A stretch of DNA of 64,000 nt from Dolomitihabitans soli (GTDB taxonomy: Bacteria; Actinomycetota; Actinomycetes; Streptosporangiales; Streptosporangiaceae): NCBI RefSeq assembly GCF_022213955.1, contig NZ_JAKNTW010000004.1:62001-126000 (forward strand). The letters run 5' to 3'. How positions within the stretch are numbered: the first letter of the stretch is position 1; the number at the start of each line of letters is the position of its first letter. The notes beneath the pieces were generated by a model. The model was not told the origin of the DNA. It worked only from the letters and a program-made list of their open reading frames with translations, and made no database searches. The position numbers were made by a program, and so were the translations under genes. Positions 35,272 to 44,600 of this stretch are shown here, one piece after another.

Positions 35272-35498
35272 GTCGTGCTCTTCACTCTCTCGCGGTCGGC
35301 CCCACATGCCGGAAGCAGGCCGTGGATATGTACCCGGTCCGAACACTGCTCTGGCCATGTGAGGTGGGCGGGCTGGTGGGCATGGCGCCCCGGCGCCCGG
35401 CCGCGGCATACGAGGCCGCGGCGTTGTGTGCTTGTCACTCCGGCTCGGTCCTTCTCGGACCGGACCGATCGGTCCGGCCGTAGAAGGGGACTTGGCGG

Positions 35499-36701
35499 CT
35501 AGGCCGCGCCTCGGGTGTTGGGCGGCGTCGTGCGATGTTCCGGCTGAGGCGTTTCCCGGCGAGCGGTGCTGTCGCCGTGGGATGCGCGGGAACTGGCCTT
35601 ACGTGCCCCGGACGCCAACTGATCGAGGGGGAACCGGCAGGCGAACTCCTTGACCTTGGCACCGAGCCGCCCGCTGATGTGGAGCGCGTTCACCCTGTCG
35701 TCCAGGTAGGAGAACTGGGTGACGCCCGCGTTCCGACCGAGGCTGATGCACTGCCCGGCGAACATCAACCGGACGGGAGCGGGTGTTTTCCCCGCGATCC
35801 GGCGCAGGATTGTGGCCGCGGCCCCCGCACCCAGTTGCACGGCGGCCTGGCAGCTCATCCGGAATGGCCGGTCCGTCATCGCCGCCGCGTCCCCGGCAGC
35901 GACGATGCGCACGTCGTCCACACTGGTCAGCGTCGCGTCGGTGCGCAGGCGGCCTTCGGTGTCGGTGCGCAGCCCGCTGCGGGCGGCCAGGTCCGGGACC
36001 CGGAATCCCGCGGTCCAGATCGTCACCGCGCTGGGCAGTTCGCGGCCGTCGTCGAGCTGTACGGCGTCGCGTGTCACTTCCGTCACCCGCGCGCGGGGAC
36101 CTTCAAGGACGGTCACACCCAGCTCGGCGAGCCGGCGGGCGACCGGGTGGCGGCCCCGGGCATGCAGGTAGGGGCCGAGCACGTTGCCGCAGACCAGGGT
36201 GACATTGCGGCCCAGTTCCGCCAGCTCGGCGGCGGTCTCTATGCCGGTCGGGCCGGCTCCGACCACGGTCACCGGAGCCGTCGCGGGCGTCGCGGCCAGC
36301 GCCGACCGCAGTCGTTCCGCCCTCTCGAGGTCCGACAGCGAATGAGCGAACTCTGCCGCTCCGGGCACGCCGGGATCGGCGGCGCCGCTGCCCACCGCGT
36401 AGATGAGGTAGTCGTATGAGACCGTGCCGCCGCTCGCCAGCGACACCCGGCGCTCGGCAGCGTCGATCCGGGTCGCGGCGTCGACCACCAGCCGGACGTT
36501 CCCGCCCAGAACCTCGCCGAAGCCCTCGACCGCGTCATCGGAGCCGGTCACGAGCTGGTGCAGGCGGATCCGCTCGACGAAGCCGGGACGTCGATTGACC
36601 AGGGTCACCGACACGCCATCGCGCCGAGCCAGGCGATTGGCCGCCATCACGCCCCCGTACCCGCCGCCGACCACGACTACCTCGACGTTCCCGTTCATCA
36701 T
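35499..36701 (-). CDS. NAD(P)/FAD-dependent oxidoreductase (NDH-2-like)
   Basis: Flavoprotein of 400 residues with two dinucleotide-binding motifs, EVVVVGGGYGGVMAANRLAR at the N-terminus and VTVVGAGPTGIETAAELAEL in the middle, and the FAD-binding VRIVAAGDAAAM near 290. It resembles type-II NADH dehydrogenases and AIF-like proteins. GAGGGAG precedes adjacent ATGs at 36701 and 36698. It is 227 bp upstream of the ECF41 sigma gene, the usual place of the oxidoreductase partner, so it is a candidate for control by that sigma factor. Electron acceptor unknown. Confidence 0.85.
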   Translation of the reverse strand: MMNGNVEVVVVGGGYGGVMAANRLARRDGVSVTLVNRRPGFVERIRLHQLVTGSDDAVEGFGEVLGGNVRLVVDAATRIDAAERRVSLASGGTVSYDYLIYAVGSGAADPGVPGAAEFAHSLSDLERAERLRSALAATPATAPVTVVGAGPTGIETAAELAELGRNVTLVCGNVLGPYLHARGRHPVARRLAELGVTVLEGPRARVTEVTRDAVQLDDGRELPSAVTIWTAGFRVPDLAARSGLRTDTEGRLRTDATLTSVDDVRIVAAGDAAAMTDRPFRMSCQAAVQLGAGAAATILRRIAGKTPAPVRLMFAGQCISLGRNAGVTQFSYLDDRVNALHISGRLGAKVKEFACRFPLDQLASGARKASSRASHGDSTARRETPQPEHRTTPPNTRGAA

Positions 36702-37101
36702 GTCTCCCTCGTGTTATGGACTCGGGATTAAGACACCAGCCGCGCATCCGGTGTAACGGCCCGCGGATGAGACGTAGCGCACATCGGACGAGGCGGGAGC
36801 GCCGCCCTTTCCCCGCGAGTGGGCGTAACGCGGCCCTGACGAGGTCGGGCACGGGCCGGGAAGCCTCGCGGAAGCAGGCGAGCGGAGCCCAGCCCGCGGG
36901 CGCGTGGTCGAGACGGTCCGTGTTTTCGCAGGCCGGAATGCTTGGTATCTACCGTTATGTCGGCCCAGGAGCCTCCGCCGGGCCAGGCCGAGCCTGTTCC
37001 GGTCATGCCTCAACGCGTGTCCGGCGGCCGCTGCCGCCAACTGTCGGACAGAAGGACCCCGCCATCATGCTCCGAAGGTCACCGGCAGGTCGAAGCCGTT
37101 C
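36702..37101. other. 400-bp intergenic stretch without recognised gene
   Basis: No frame on either strand has convincing coding character or a family signature. It separates the oxidoreductase start (minus) from the stop of the MAB_1171c-like gene (minus). I see no strong hairpin. Confidence 0.5.
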
Positions 37102-38280
37102 TCACCTGGCAGGTGATATGACCGAGTGCCTGCGCATCGCGCGTGCGATCCTGGCCAGCCACTGGACCTGAGCTGCGGCGTCCGTGTGCTCTTGCGGCTC
37201 GACGAAACTCCGGATCGCGACAGGGTCGTCCACCGGCGGCCGGCCCGCGCGTTTGCGGGCGATGGCGAGCGTGAGCATCTTGGCGGCGATGACGGCCTCC
37301 GGGTCGCGCCTTCCTTCGGCGTGCCGGCGTACCTTCTGCTCGGTGCGCGCGGACATCCACGGGCTGAGCAGGACGTAGCCATCCAGGATCTCAACGGCCA
37401 GCCGGATGCGCCGTAGCCCGGGTTGGACCGGGCGGGGCCGCAGCGCGATCTGCGGCACCACGTCGTACACGATCTGCCAGAGCGGTCTGAGACGGCGGCA
37501 GTCGCGGCGTGCGAGGAGGCTGTCGAGCAGGCGGTCCACGCCGATCCTCGGTCCCCAGGCGGGCACGGTGCCGCCGATGAGCACCGCCAGGATCGCGACG
37601 ACGTACAGCATGAGAACGACCTGGTCGAGCACGACGGTGGACGTTCCCGCGCTCGCGGCGATCATCGCCGCCAGTTTGGCCGCGATGTAGGCCAGACCGA
37701 CGAGTACGCCCCCAGCGATCAGCCGGGTGCCGACGGCCAGGAGCGGGCGGGCAACGATCCGGGCATAGCGGGTGGCGGCGACCGCGAGGTGCACCATCCA
37801 CCAGCCGAGGCAGATCAGGTAGAGAACGGAGTGCGGGGCCTCTGCCGGTGTGGGGGTCGCAGTGTAGTACGCGGTGCTGCGCACGTACTGATCGGCGAGG
37901 TCGTACGGCGCCGGCGTCAGCGGGAACAAGGCCATGACGGCGGCGACGGAGGCCGCCGATAGCGTCAGGTCGCGGCGAACCTGCCGGAGCGCGGGCTCAT
38001 CCTGCGCGGTGAGAAGGATGAACAGTGCGTGCCCCGCCGCGCCTGCGATCAGCGTGAGACAGTTTCCCAGGGCCCGGCTCAGGCCGAGGACTCCCAGCGT
38101 CCGGTCGAGTTCCGGGGCGATCGCCTGAACGGTCAACGCCAGCGTGATCGCCGTCTGGGTGAGGCACATGTAGCCCAGGGGCAGATTGTCCGGCTGGCGC
38201 GTCAGATGCACGATCTTGATCGCGGTCATCGCCCAGCAGGCGAGCGCCACGGCGAGCTGTGCCATCTGAAGCGGCGTCAC
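37102..38280 (-). CDS. MAB_1171c family putative transporter (DUF6545-like)
   Basis: Membrane protein of 392 residues. About seven helices fill the first 250 residues (MAQLAVALACWAMTAIKIVH, LGWWMVHLAVAATRYARI, LDQVVLMLYVVAILAVLIGG); the last 140 form a cytoplasmic helical domain (LRPLWQIVYDVVPQIALRPR, EAVIAAKMLTLAIARKR). This is the layout of the actinobacterial MAB_1171c family, often found with XRE and ImmA/IrrE genes. The GTG start overlaps the ImmA stop (GTGA), so the two are coupled. Function unknown: transporter or sensor. Confidence 0.72.
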   Translation of the reverse strand: MTPLQMAQLAVALACWAMTAIKIVHLTRQPDNLPLGYMCLTQTAITLALTVQAIAPELDRTLGVLGLSRALGNCLTLIAGAAGHALFILLTAQDEPALRQVRRDLTLSAASVAAVMALFPLTPAPYDLADQYVRSTAYYTATPTPAEAPHSVLYLICLGWWMVHLAVAATRYARIVARPLLAVGTRLIAGGVLVGLAYIAAKLAAMIAASAGTSTVVLDQVVLMLYVVAILAVLIGGTVPAWGPRIGVDRLLDSLLARRDCRRLRPLWQIVYDVVPQIALRPRPVQPGLRRIRLAVEILDGYVLLSPWMSARTEQKVRRHAEGRRDPEAVIAAKMLTLAIARKRAGRPPVDDPVAIRSFVEPQEHTDAAAQVQWLARIARAMRRHSVISPAR

Positions 38281-38819
38281 AGCCGGCCTGCGCTGCCTTC
38301 CAGCGTCTCGATCAGCCGGGCGAGCTGCTCGGGCGTGGCCGGCCGGCTCCAGGACAACGATGACCAGGTCTGCGTGCGCTGCACCGTCACCGTGCCGAAC
38401 AACTCCGCCCGCAGCTCGGCCGGCTCGGCGTAGCCGTTGCGCTGCTGGATCTTCCGTACTGTCGAGTGGTCCATCTCCGGGCTCAGCATCGCCAGGAGTT
38501 CGCGGACGTCCGTGGCGGCCGTGTCGTCGTCGAAGAGTATGTGGCCGAGTTCGTGGGCGATGATCTGGTGCTGCCGGATCGGTCCGGCGGAGCTGTCGAA
38601 GAAGACGTAGTCGGCGTGGTCGCCGGCGATCCAGAGCCCGTGTGGAGCGGACACCGGGAGTTCCCGGGCGATGAGGTGGATCGAGCGGTCGCGGCGTTCC
38701 TCGACCCGCTGGCACAGTTCGGGGATCGTGAAGGTTCTCGGTAAGCCCATCGAGTCGAGCAGCGCCTCAGACTGACGGCATAACGCGCCGATCTGCCGAC
38801 GCCCTCGAACAGCGAACAT
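38277..38819 (-). CDS. ImmA/IrrE family metallo-endopeptidase
   Basis: Zinc protease of 180 residues with the HELGH motif in HQIIAHELGHILFDDD and a downstream helix with Glu (EPAELRAELFGTV) for the third ligand. Known ImmA/IrrE proteins cleave a partner XRE repressor to relieve repression. The partner here would be the XRE protein encoded 49 bp upstream. ATG 38819 has GGGGGAG at 4-5 nt; longer starts would run into the XRE gene. It is coupled to the MAB_1171c-type gene downstream. Confidence 0.85.
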   Translation of the reverse strand: MFAVRGRRQIGALCRQSEALLDSMGLPRTFTIPELCQRVEERRDRSIHLIARELPVSAPHGLWIAGDHADYVFFDSSAGPIRQHQIIAHELGHILFDDDTAATDVRELLAMLSPEMDHSTVRKIQQRNGYAEPAELRAELFGTVTVQRTQTWSSLSWSRPATPEQLARLIETLEGSAGRL

Positions 38820-38868
38820 GAGCTCCCCCGACGCCACACCATCAGTTTTGACCGAAGATCGCGACCGG

Positions 38869-39345
38869 TCAAGCCTGGCCCGGGCCCCGATCACGCTTGC
38901 GGGGCCGCTTCGGCGCGACCGATTCCTCCAACTGGCGCACCTGATCGATCATGGCGGTGATCGCGTCGAGGGCGGCAGGAGACAGATCGGCCTCCATGGC
39001 GCGCATGGCCAGGCGCTTGATCCCCGGATCGTTCAGCGCTTGCACCAGCCTCAGCTGCGCCTCGGCGGCGGCGGCGTGCTCTTCGTCGACATCCTCATCG
39101 ACGAAGTAGCTGGGACGCACCTCGAAGAAGCGCGCCAGGGCTTGGATCGTCTCCACCGACGGGTTGTCCCGGACGCCCTTGCGGAGGTAGCCGATGTAGC
39201 TGGCCGAGATGTCCGTCGCGGCGGCGACCTCGCTGTTGGTGTACTCCCTGTGCGTGTCTCGCGGCTGGACCGTCTCGAAGAGAAGGTTCAGCTTGTCGGC
39301 GAAGCTCTTTCGGCCGTTTGCTGGCGACGCCATCCGCCCATTCAT
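38869..39345 (-). CDS. XRE family transcriptional regulator
   Basis: DNA-binding protein of about 158 residues. HTH at about 15-75 (FADKLNLLFETVQPRDTHRE, then YTNSEVAAATDISASYIGYL and RKGVRDNPSVETIQALARFF), then an acidic linker and a C-terminal helical domain. ATG 39345 (MNGRMAS) and ATG 39333 (MASPANG) are both possible. It heads the XRE - ImmA/IrrE - MAB_1171c unit. A dyad TTCACTATTGTGAA lies just upstream of its start and related sites cover the divergent promoter of the secreted protein at 39475, so it probably represses both. Confidence 0.8.
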   Translation of the reverse strand: MNGRMASPANGRKSFADKLNLLFETVQPRDTHREYTNSEVAAATDISASYIGYLRKGVRDNPSVETIQALARFFEVRPSYFVDEDVDEEHAAAAEAQLRLVQALNDPGIKRLAMRAMEADLSPAALDAITAMIDQVRQLEESVAPKRPRKRDRGPGQA

Positions 39346-39351
39346 CCTTGC

Positions 39352-39365
39352 TTCACTATTGTGAA
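39352..39365. promoter_or_regulatory. Dyad operator before the XRE gene
   Basis: TTCACTATTGTGAA, arms TTCAC/GTGAA around TATT, 7 bp before the XRE ATG. A further CACAAT half-site is at 39384-39389. Likely autoregulatory site; inference from position and symmetry. Confidence 0.6.
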
Positions 39366-39428
39366 TCATTAACAAACTTGCTGCACAATGGTTGACCGCT
39401 GTGTGTTGACGTGATTGCGTCCCTTGTA

Positions 39429-39449
39429 GTGCGCGCACAACTATAGTGC
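39429..39449. promoter_or_regulatory. Dyad cluster over the promoter of the secreted protein gene
   Basis: GTGCGCGCAC (39429-39438) overlaps GCACAACTATAGTGC (39435-39449), which contains a good -10 box TATAGT (39442-39447). Reading on one strand, CACAA...TAGTG is shared with the dyad at 39352, so one regulator may bind both promoters. Confidence 0.55.
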
Positions 39450-39474
39450 AGCGCTGGATCCAGGAGGTCGCTTC

Positions 39475-39882
39475 ATGGCACGCCGCACCAGAATGGCCCT
39501 GGCAGGGCTCTCCCTCGCCGGCCTCGGACTCCTCACCCCCATGGGCAGCGCCACCGCTGCGACGACACCTCCTTCGCCGGACCAGGTCAAGAGCGTGACG
39601 AGCACGGAGCGGTCTGCGTTAGCGGCCCCCGCTTGCTGGACCACGGTCTCGCAGCCGGGCGGCAACGGCACGACGATCACCGTGCAGTACCGCAACTGCG
39701 CGAGCACCCCCGCGACAGTCACCGTGATCAGCTACGCCGTCGCCTTCGACGGCACCTACACCTACACCGGCCGATGCCAAACCGTCCCAGGGGGTGGAAG
39801 TTTTTACGGGGAGTGGGTGACCTCCCCGTCCCGGTTCCCGCCCGTTGACACGACCGGGTGGGGCGTCACCAACTGCATCTGA
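39475..39882 (+). CDS. Small secreted disulfide-containing protein
   Basis: Exported protein of 135 residues, family not recognised. Signal peptide ARRTRMALAGLSLAGLGLL with cleavage near ATAA. The mature part of about 105 residues has four cysteines (APACWTT, YRNCAST, TGRCQTV, VTNCI), enough for two disulfides, and beta-rich sequence (TTITVQYRNC, FDGTYTYTGRC). AGGAGG precedes the ATG. It is divergent from the XRE/ImmA/MAB_1171c unit and shares dyad sites with it, which suggests it belongs to that system as an effector or signal. A strong hairpin follows. Confidence 0.75.
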   Translation: MARRTRMALAGLSLAGLGLLTPMGSATAATTPPSPDQVKSVTSTERSALAAPACWTTVSQPGGNGTTITVQYRNCASTPATVTVISYAVAFDGTYTYTGRCQTVPGGGSFYGEWVTSPSRFPPVDTTGWGVTNCI

Positions 39883-39892
39883 CCACGAACCA

Positions 39893-39925
39893 AGTGGGGG
39901 TGGCATCGCCGATGCCACCCCCACT
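39893..39925 (+). terminator. Perfect hairpin after the secreted protein gene
   Basis: AGTGGGGGTGGCATCG (39893-39908) and CGATGCCACCCCCACT (39910-39925) are perfect inverted copies of 16 bases, 11 bp after the stop codon. Confidence 0.8.
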
Positions 39926-40140
39926 CGCGGTCGGTGGCCATCCTGTGGCACCTACTTGGGGCTGGGGAGGCACTCGGGAGCAGAGGGCCTTGATGTGGTG
40001 GGTGGAATGGAACGATCGTCATTGAGACCTGCGGCAGGGACACGAACTGGGTGCAGGAGAAGGTCTTTTCGTGAATCACACGAGTGCTGCGCTGAACTCG
40101 TCGGAGTGGCGGCTCGCCGCGGCTATAGGAGGTCCAGGCC
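39926..40140. other. Intergenic stretch between two terminators
   Basis: No gene recognised between the two hairpins; the full gene-free interval is 39883-40233. A short plus-strand frame ending ETCGRDTNWVQEKVFS at about 40074 has no start codon and no known family. Confidence 0.4.
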
Positions 40141-40174
40141 GAAACGGGCGCCCCGTGGCCGGGGCGCCCGTTTC
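40141..40174 (-). terminator. Perfect hairpin after the zincin gene
   Basis: GAAACGGGCGCCCCG (40141-40155) and CGGGGCGCCCGTTTC (40160-40174) form a 15-bp stem with a 4-nt loop, 60 bp beyond the stop codon at 40234. It closes the operon 46263-40234. Confidence 0.8.
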
Positions 40175-40233
40175 AGATGATGCCGGGGGTCGGGCGGGGT
40201 CACCGCCGGGGGCGGGGCGGTGACCCCGGGATC

Positions 40234-41505
40234 TCAGAGGCCGTAACGACTCTTCAGGTGCCGCCACCAGTCGCGCAGCATCCAGGCGTCGAAGTCGGTG
40301 ATCTGGGACGCGCTGCCGGCCTTCATGAGGAACCCGCCGACGCCGGTGGGGGTCCAGTCGTAGAAGTCGTCCAGGCCGAAGCTGTGCCCGATCTCATGGA
40401 GCAGGATGTGGATGTTGTCGGCGTTGATGGAGTTCACGAAGTATTCGCTGCCGAGGCGCTGCCCCCAGTCGCCGCCGGCTCCGCCGCCCATCCCGGCGGT
40501 GAGCCACAGCGACATGTCGTAGTGGCGCGCCACTCCGCCGGGGCAGTTGGGGTAGTTGCCGTTCTGGTTGAAGAACCGGCCGCATCGCTCGGCGCACTGC
40601 GGCGCGTTCTCCCGGATGTCGTTGACGTAGACGTCGACGGAGTTGTCGCTCCACTGCAGCGTGGCCCGGTCGCGCACGGCCCAGCCGACCACCTTGAGCG
40701 GCACGTTCTGGTACGGCCAGCCGTTGTGGCCCGCCATGACGTCCATCCACTTCTTGAACTGGCGGGTCAGGGCGGTGTGGATCTGGTCGCGCAGCGCGGC
40801 CGACACGGGTGCGTTGGAGTCCCAGCGGACGCAGTAGTTGATGCTGCCGCGGTTGGCCATCACCTGGTCCCAGCCGTAGTTGCGGAAGCCGTACAGGTTG
40901 GGGTAGGTGCTCTCGACGTGCTGCCACACCTGGTTCAGCGGGGTGGTCAGGTTGGCGGGCGGGTTCCAGCCGCTCTGCTGCCCGCCCTGGCCGAGGGCCT
41001 TGACCTCCAGCAGGCCGACGGAGCCCTGGCCGCTCTCCAGCAGGACGCGGAGCCGGGTGGTGGTCACCGCGGGGAAGGTGACCGTGTTGTAGGCGTTGAG
41101 CGCCCGCGGGTAGGTGCCGGGGATGTCGGTGTAGGCGCTGCCGTTCCACTGCTGCAGTTTCCAGGAGGCGGGGACGCGCACGCCGCCGCCGTCGTCGAAG
41201 AAGTAGATCTCCGCCGAGGTGAGGGTCTGCGCCTGCGGCCAGGTCAGCAGCGCCCACTGCTGGCCGGTGTTGGGCCAGGTGCCCCAGCGGGGGTTCTGGG
41301 CGTCGTTGGAGGACGGCGGGTCGATGCCGTCGTTGAGCGCGGCGACGCTCTCCCAGGCCGAGGTGTAGGACGCGGTCGCGGTCGCGGTGCGGGCCAGGTT
41401 GGTGTCTCCCGGCGCCGCCAGCGCCTGCGAGGTGGGCGAGAAGATCAGGCTGAGGAGCAGCAGCGGGGCGATCGCCGCCCACCGCAGTCTCGTTCGTCGT
41501 CTCAT
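40234..41505 (-). CDS. Secreted zincin metalloprotease with N-terminal discoidin-like module
   Basis: Exported protein of 423 residues. Signal peptide (AAIAPLLLLSLIFSPTSQAL); discoidin-like module at about 36-175 (NLARTATATASYTSAWESVA, GIDPPSSNDAQNPRWGTWP); then a catalytic-looking domain with the zinc motif HEIGHSFGLDD (His370, Glu371, His374). Four cysteines lie in the protease part. Relatives in Streptomyces are annotated as cellulose-binding or secreted proteins; proteolysis is inferred from the motif. It is last in the GH43 - MGH1 - zincin operon, 133 bp behind the MGH1 paralogue. Confidence 0.78.
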   Translation of the reverse strand: MRRRTRLRWAAIAPLLLLSLIFSPTSQALAAPGDTNLARTATATASYTSAWESVAALNDGIDPPSSNDAQNPRWGTWPNTGQQWALLTWPQAQTLTSAEIYFFDDGGGVRVPASWKLQQWNGSAYTDIPGTYPRALNAYNTVTFPAVTTTRLRVLLESGQGSVGLLEVKALGQGGQQSGWNPPANLTTPLNQVWQHVESTYPNLYGFRNYGWDQVMANRGSINYCVRWDSNAPVSAALRDQIHTALTRQFKKWMDVMAGHNGWPYQNVPLKVVGWAVRDRATLQWSDNSVDVYVNDIRENAPQCAERCGRFFNQNGNYPNCPGGVARHYDMSLWLTAGMGGGAGGDWGQRLGSEYFVNSINADNIHILLHEIGHSFGLDDFYDWTPTGVGGFLMKAGSASQITDFDAWMLRDWWRHLKSRYGL

Positions 41506-41638
41506 TCGGAGGTCTCCAAGGGGGTTCGGGCGGCCGTGAGGGCCGCGGGTGAGGTGGGGGTGCTCCCCCGGGACGCCTCGGACGGGGGTGTCTCCGAGGC
41601 GTCCTGTTAGCGCTAACATTCAGCTGCGGGGCCGGTGC

Positions 41639-44600
41639 TCAGGGGCCGTACGCCCGGACCTCCAGGAGCCCGACCGAAGCGGTCCCGGTGGCGGTGAGCG
41701 CCACCCGCAGCCGGGTGGTGCTCACGCCGGTGAACGTGACCGTGTTGAACTGGTTCTTCGCCACCGGGTACGAGCTCGCGCCGGGCACGTCGGCGTAGGC
41801 GCTGCCGTTCCAGTACTGCAGCTTCCAGGAGGCGGGCATGTCGATGCCCTCCTCGTCGTCGAAGAAGTACACCTCGGCCTTGTTCAGGCTCCGCGCCGAG
41901 GACCAGGTCAGCTCGGCCCACTGCTGGCCGGTCTCCGGCCAGCAGCCCCAGCGCGGGTTCACGGTGTCGTTGGAGGACGGCGGCGCGATGCCGTCGTTGA
42001 GCGCGGCGACGCTCTCCCAGGCCGAGGTGTAGGACGCCGAAGGGGTCGCCGACAACGCCAGGTTGGCCGGCGGCTGCACCCCGCCCCGGTTGTAGATCTT
42101 GACCTCGGTGAGACCGGTCCTGGCTCCGGAGGCGCCGGTGGCCAGCACCCGGACCCGCTGCGCGTTGATCGCGGGGAACCGCACCACGTTGAGGTTCGCC
42201 TGCGGCGAGGACGGGTTCTTGGCCTGCCCGGGCACGTTCACCCAGGCGCTGCCGTCGTACTGCTGGATGGTGTACGACGAGGGCGCACGGTAGGTGGCGC
42301 TGGCCGGGCGGCTGTCCTTGAAGTGCAGGCGCACCTCGTCGAGCGTCCGGGCGGTGCCGAAGTTCACCTCGTACCAGTCCTGACCGGCGGTGGCGGTGCC
42401 GCCCCAGAACGGTTCGTTGGTCGGGAAACCGTCGACCGCGCTCGCGAGCGTGGAGCCGGAGGCGGTGGTGGAGGCCGACGTGGTCGCACCCGCGGCGAGG
42501 TTGGTCAGGTCGGCCGTCAGGTCGACGCCGGCCTTCGCGAGCATGTCCACCATCCGGGGGCTGTTCTGCACCACCTGGGCCGGGGACTTCAGCCCCGCGA
42601 CGGCGGTGTTGTGGGTGACGGTGCCGCCGGTGGTGACCGCGCCGGTGGCCGGATCCCAGGTGAACGGCACCAGCGTGGAGACGGTCGCGGCCCGGCTGCC
42701 GTTGACGTAGATGGAGTAGCCCTGGGGCACGCCCGGGTAGCGCGTGATCCCGTCGGCCGGGTCGTCCCAGACGATGGTCAGGTCGGCGCCGCGGTAGCGC
42801 AGGTTGTTGACGGTGAAGTGGGTCCAGCCGATGTTGATCGGCGAGAGTTCGACCTTGGCGTCGTTGCGGGGGCGCAGCCCGGCGACGTCCTCGATGACGG
42901 TCCAGTTGCCGCTGCCCAGGATGTTGTGGTGGATCCAGGAGCGGTAGGCGATCGACGAGCCGTTCCAGTCGGCCCAGAACTCGTTGGCGTCGGGCCACTG
43001 GGTGTTGCCGCCGACGTACTGCGCCCAGGCGTTCCAGTACAGCAGCTTCTTGTAGTCGGTCGCGTTCATCCAGGAGTTGGGGTAGTTGCGCAGCACCGAG
43101 GAGTAGAGCCGGAACTGCACGGTGGAGTTGATGGTGGAGAAGTTGTTCGAGCCGGGGTTCCCCGCCGCCGCCGCGGCGGCCTTGTCCACCTGGTTGGCCG
43201 TGTAGAAGGGGAAGATCGGGTACTGCGCCGGGTCGGTGAACAGGCGCAGCGCCTCCCGGTAGGTGGCGGTGTTGGGGACGGCGCCGACCGCGAACGGGTA
43301 GTAGTTGTTGATCTCCTTCCAGGGCACCCACTCGTTGGTCGACTTCAGCCGGTGCTCGAAGAGCCGCCGGTTGGGGTTCCACAGCACGCCGACGATGGCG
43401 TTCTGGATCTGGGTGGCGAGGGTGCGCATCTCGGTGGCCTTGGCCGTGTTGCCGATCGCCTCGTACGCCTGGGCGGCGGCGAGCGCGCCGCTGTACTGGT
43501 AGGCCGACTCGGCGCGGTCCATGTTGCCGTTCTTCCAGTGGAAGGAGACGGCGTCGGCGTCGTTGCCGGTCAGGGCGCCCCAGTCGTACTCGATGAGTTT
43601 GTTGCCGTCGTGGTCGTAGTGGGCGAGCTGGCCCTTGACGTCCTGTTCGGCGTAGCGGGCCAGGTTGGCGGCGATGCCCGGCTGGCCGCCGTGGATCTGG
43701 TAGCTCTTCCAGGCCGCCTCGCCGATGTACTGCGTGTAGCTGTTGGACCAGTTCTCCGGGTCGCCGGGGTTGTCGAGGAACCGGCCGTTCTTGGAGGTCT
43801 GGCCGACGCTGAGCCAGTCGCCGTAGGCGTAGGTCGGGTCGCGCAGATACTTGAGGTCGTCGATGTGCATGGGCTGGGTGAGGGCGATGGCGTTGTTGTA
43901 GCCCAGCACCCCCTCGGTGGAGGTCGGGAACTGGAAGGTCTGCCCGGGGATGTCGGCGTCGAGGTGGTTGAACCGCATCAGCCACCAGCGGTAGTAGATG
44001 TTCTTCTTGATCGCGGGCTCGGGCACGTCGATGTAGGGGACGTTCTGCGCCCACCACAGGTTGTAGGCCCGCACGTGGGTCGCGAACGCGGTCGCGTTCG
44101 AGTAGCCCGCGTAGGCGTTGTAGTCCGTCAGCGACTGCGGGATCTCGTTCGTGACGAAGCCCATCACGACCTTGGCCGTCACGGTCGCTCCGGCGGCGAC
44201 GGTCACCGACCGGTTGAGGCCGCCGGAGGAGACGGTGAAGCCGTCGCCGGTGAGCCGCGGGTAGATCGTGGTCAGGTTGTTGTAGGCGTTGACCTGCCCG
44301 GTCAGCTGGCTGCCGCTGCCGGAGGTCGCGTACGGCGAGGTCGCCCGCAGTTGCAGCGTCGTGGCGGCGGAGCCGTTGTTGGTGATCGACAGGTTGGTCA
44401 CCGCGACGTTGTTGTCGGTGATGAACTTCGTCTGGCCGACCGTGACCGAGCCGCTGGTGTGCACGCTCCGCCAGTGGCTGGGCGCCTGCCAGCGGGAGTT
44501 CACCTGCTCGGTGAAGGTGCCCGGGGTGATCGCGACGGTGTAGGCGCTGGCGTTGCTGATGCTCTCCCAGTACGCCACCTGCCCGCCGAAGCCGAGCGTG

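Noticed and set aside
40020-40080. Short plus-strand frame ending ETCGRDTNWVQEKVFS.
   Set aside because: Preceded by a stop within a few codons, no start codon or ribosome binding site, and no recognised family.
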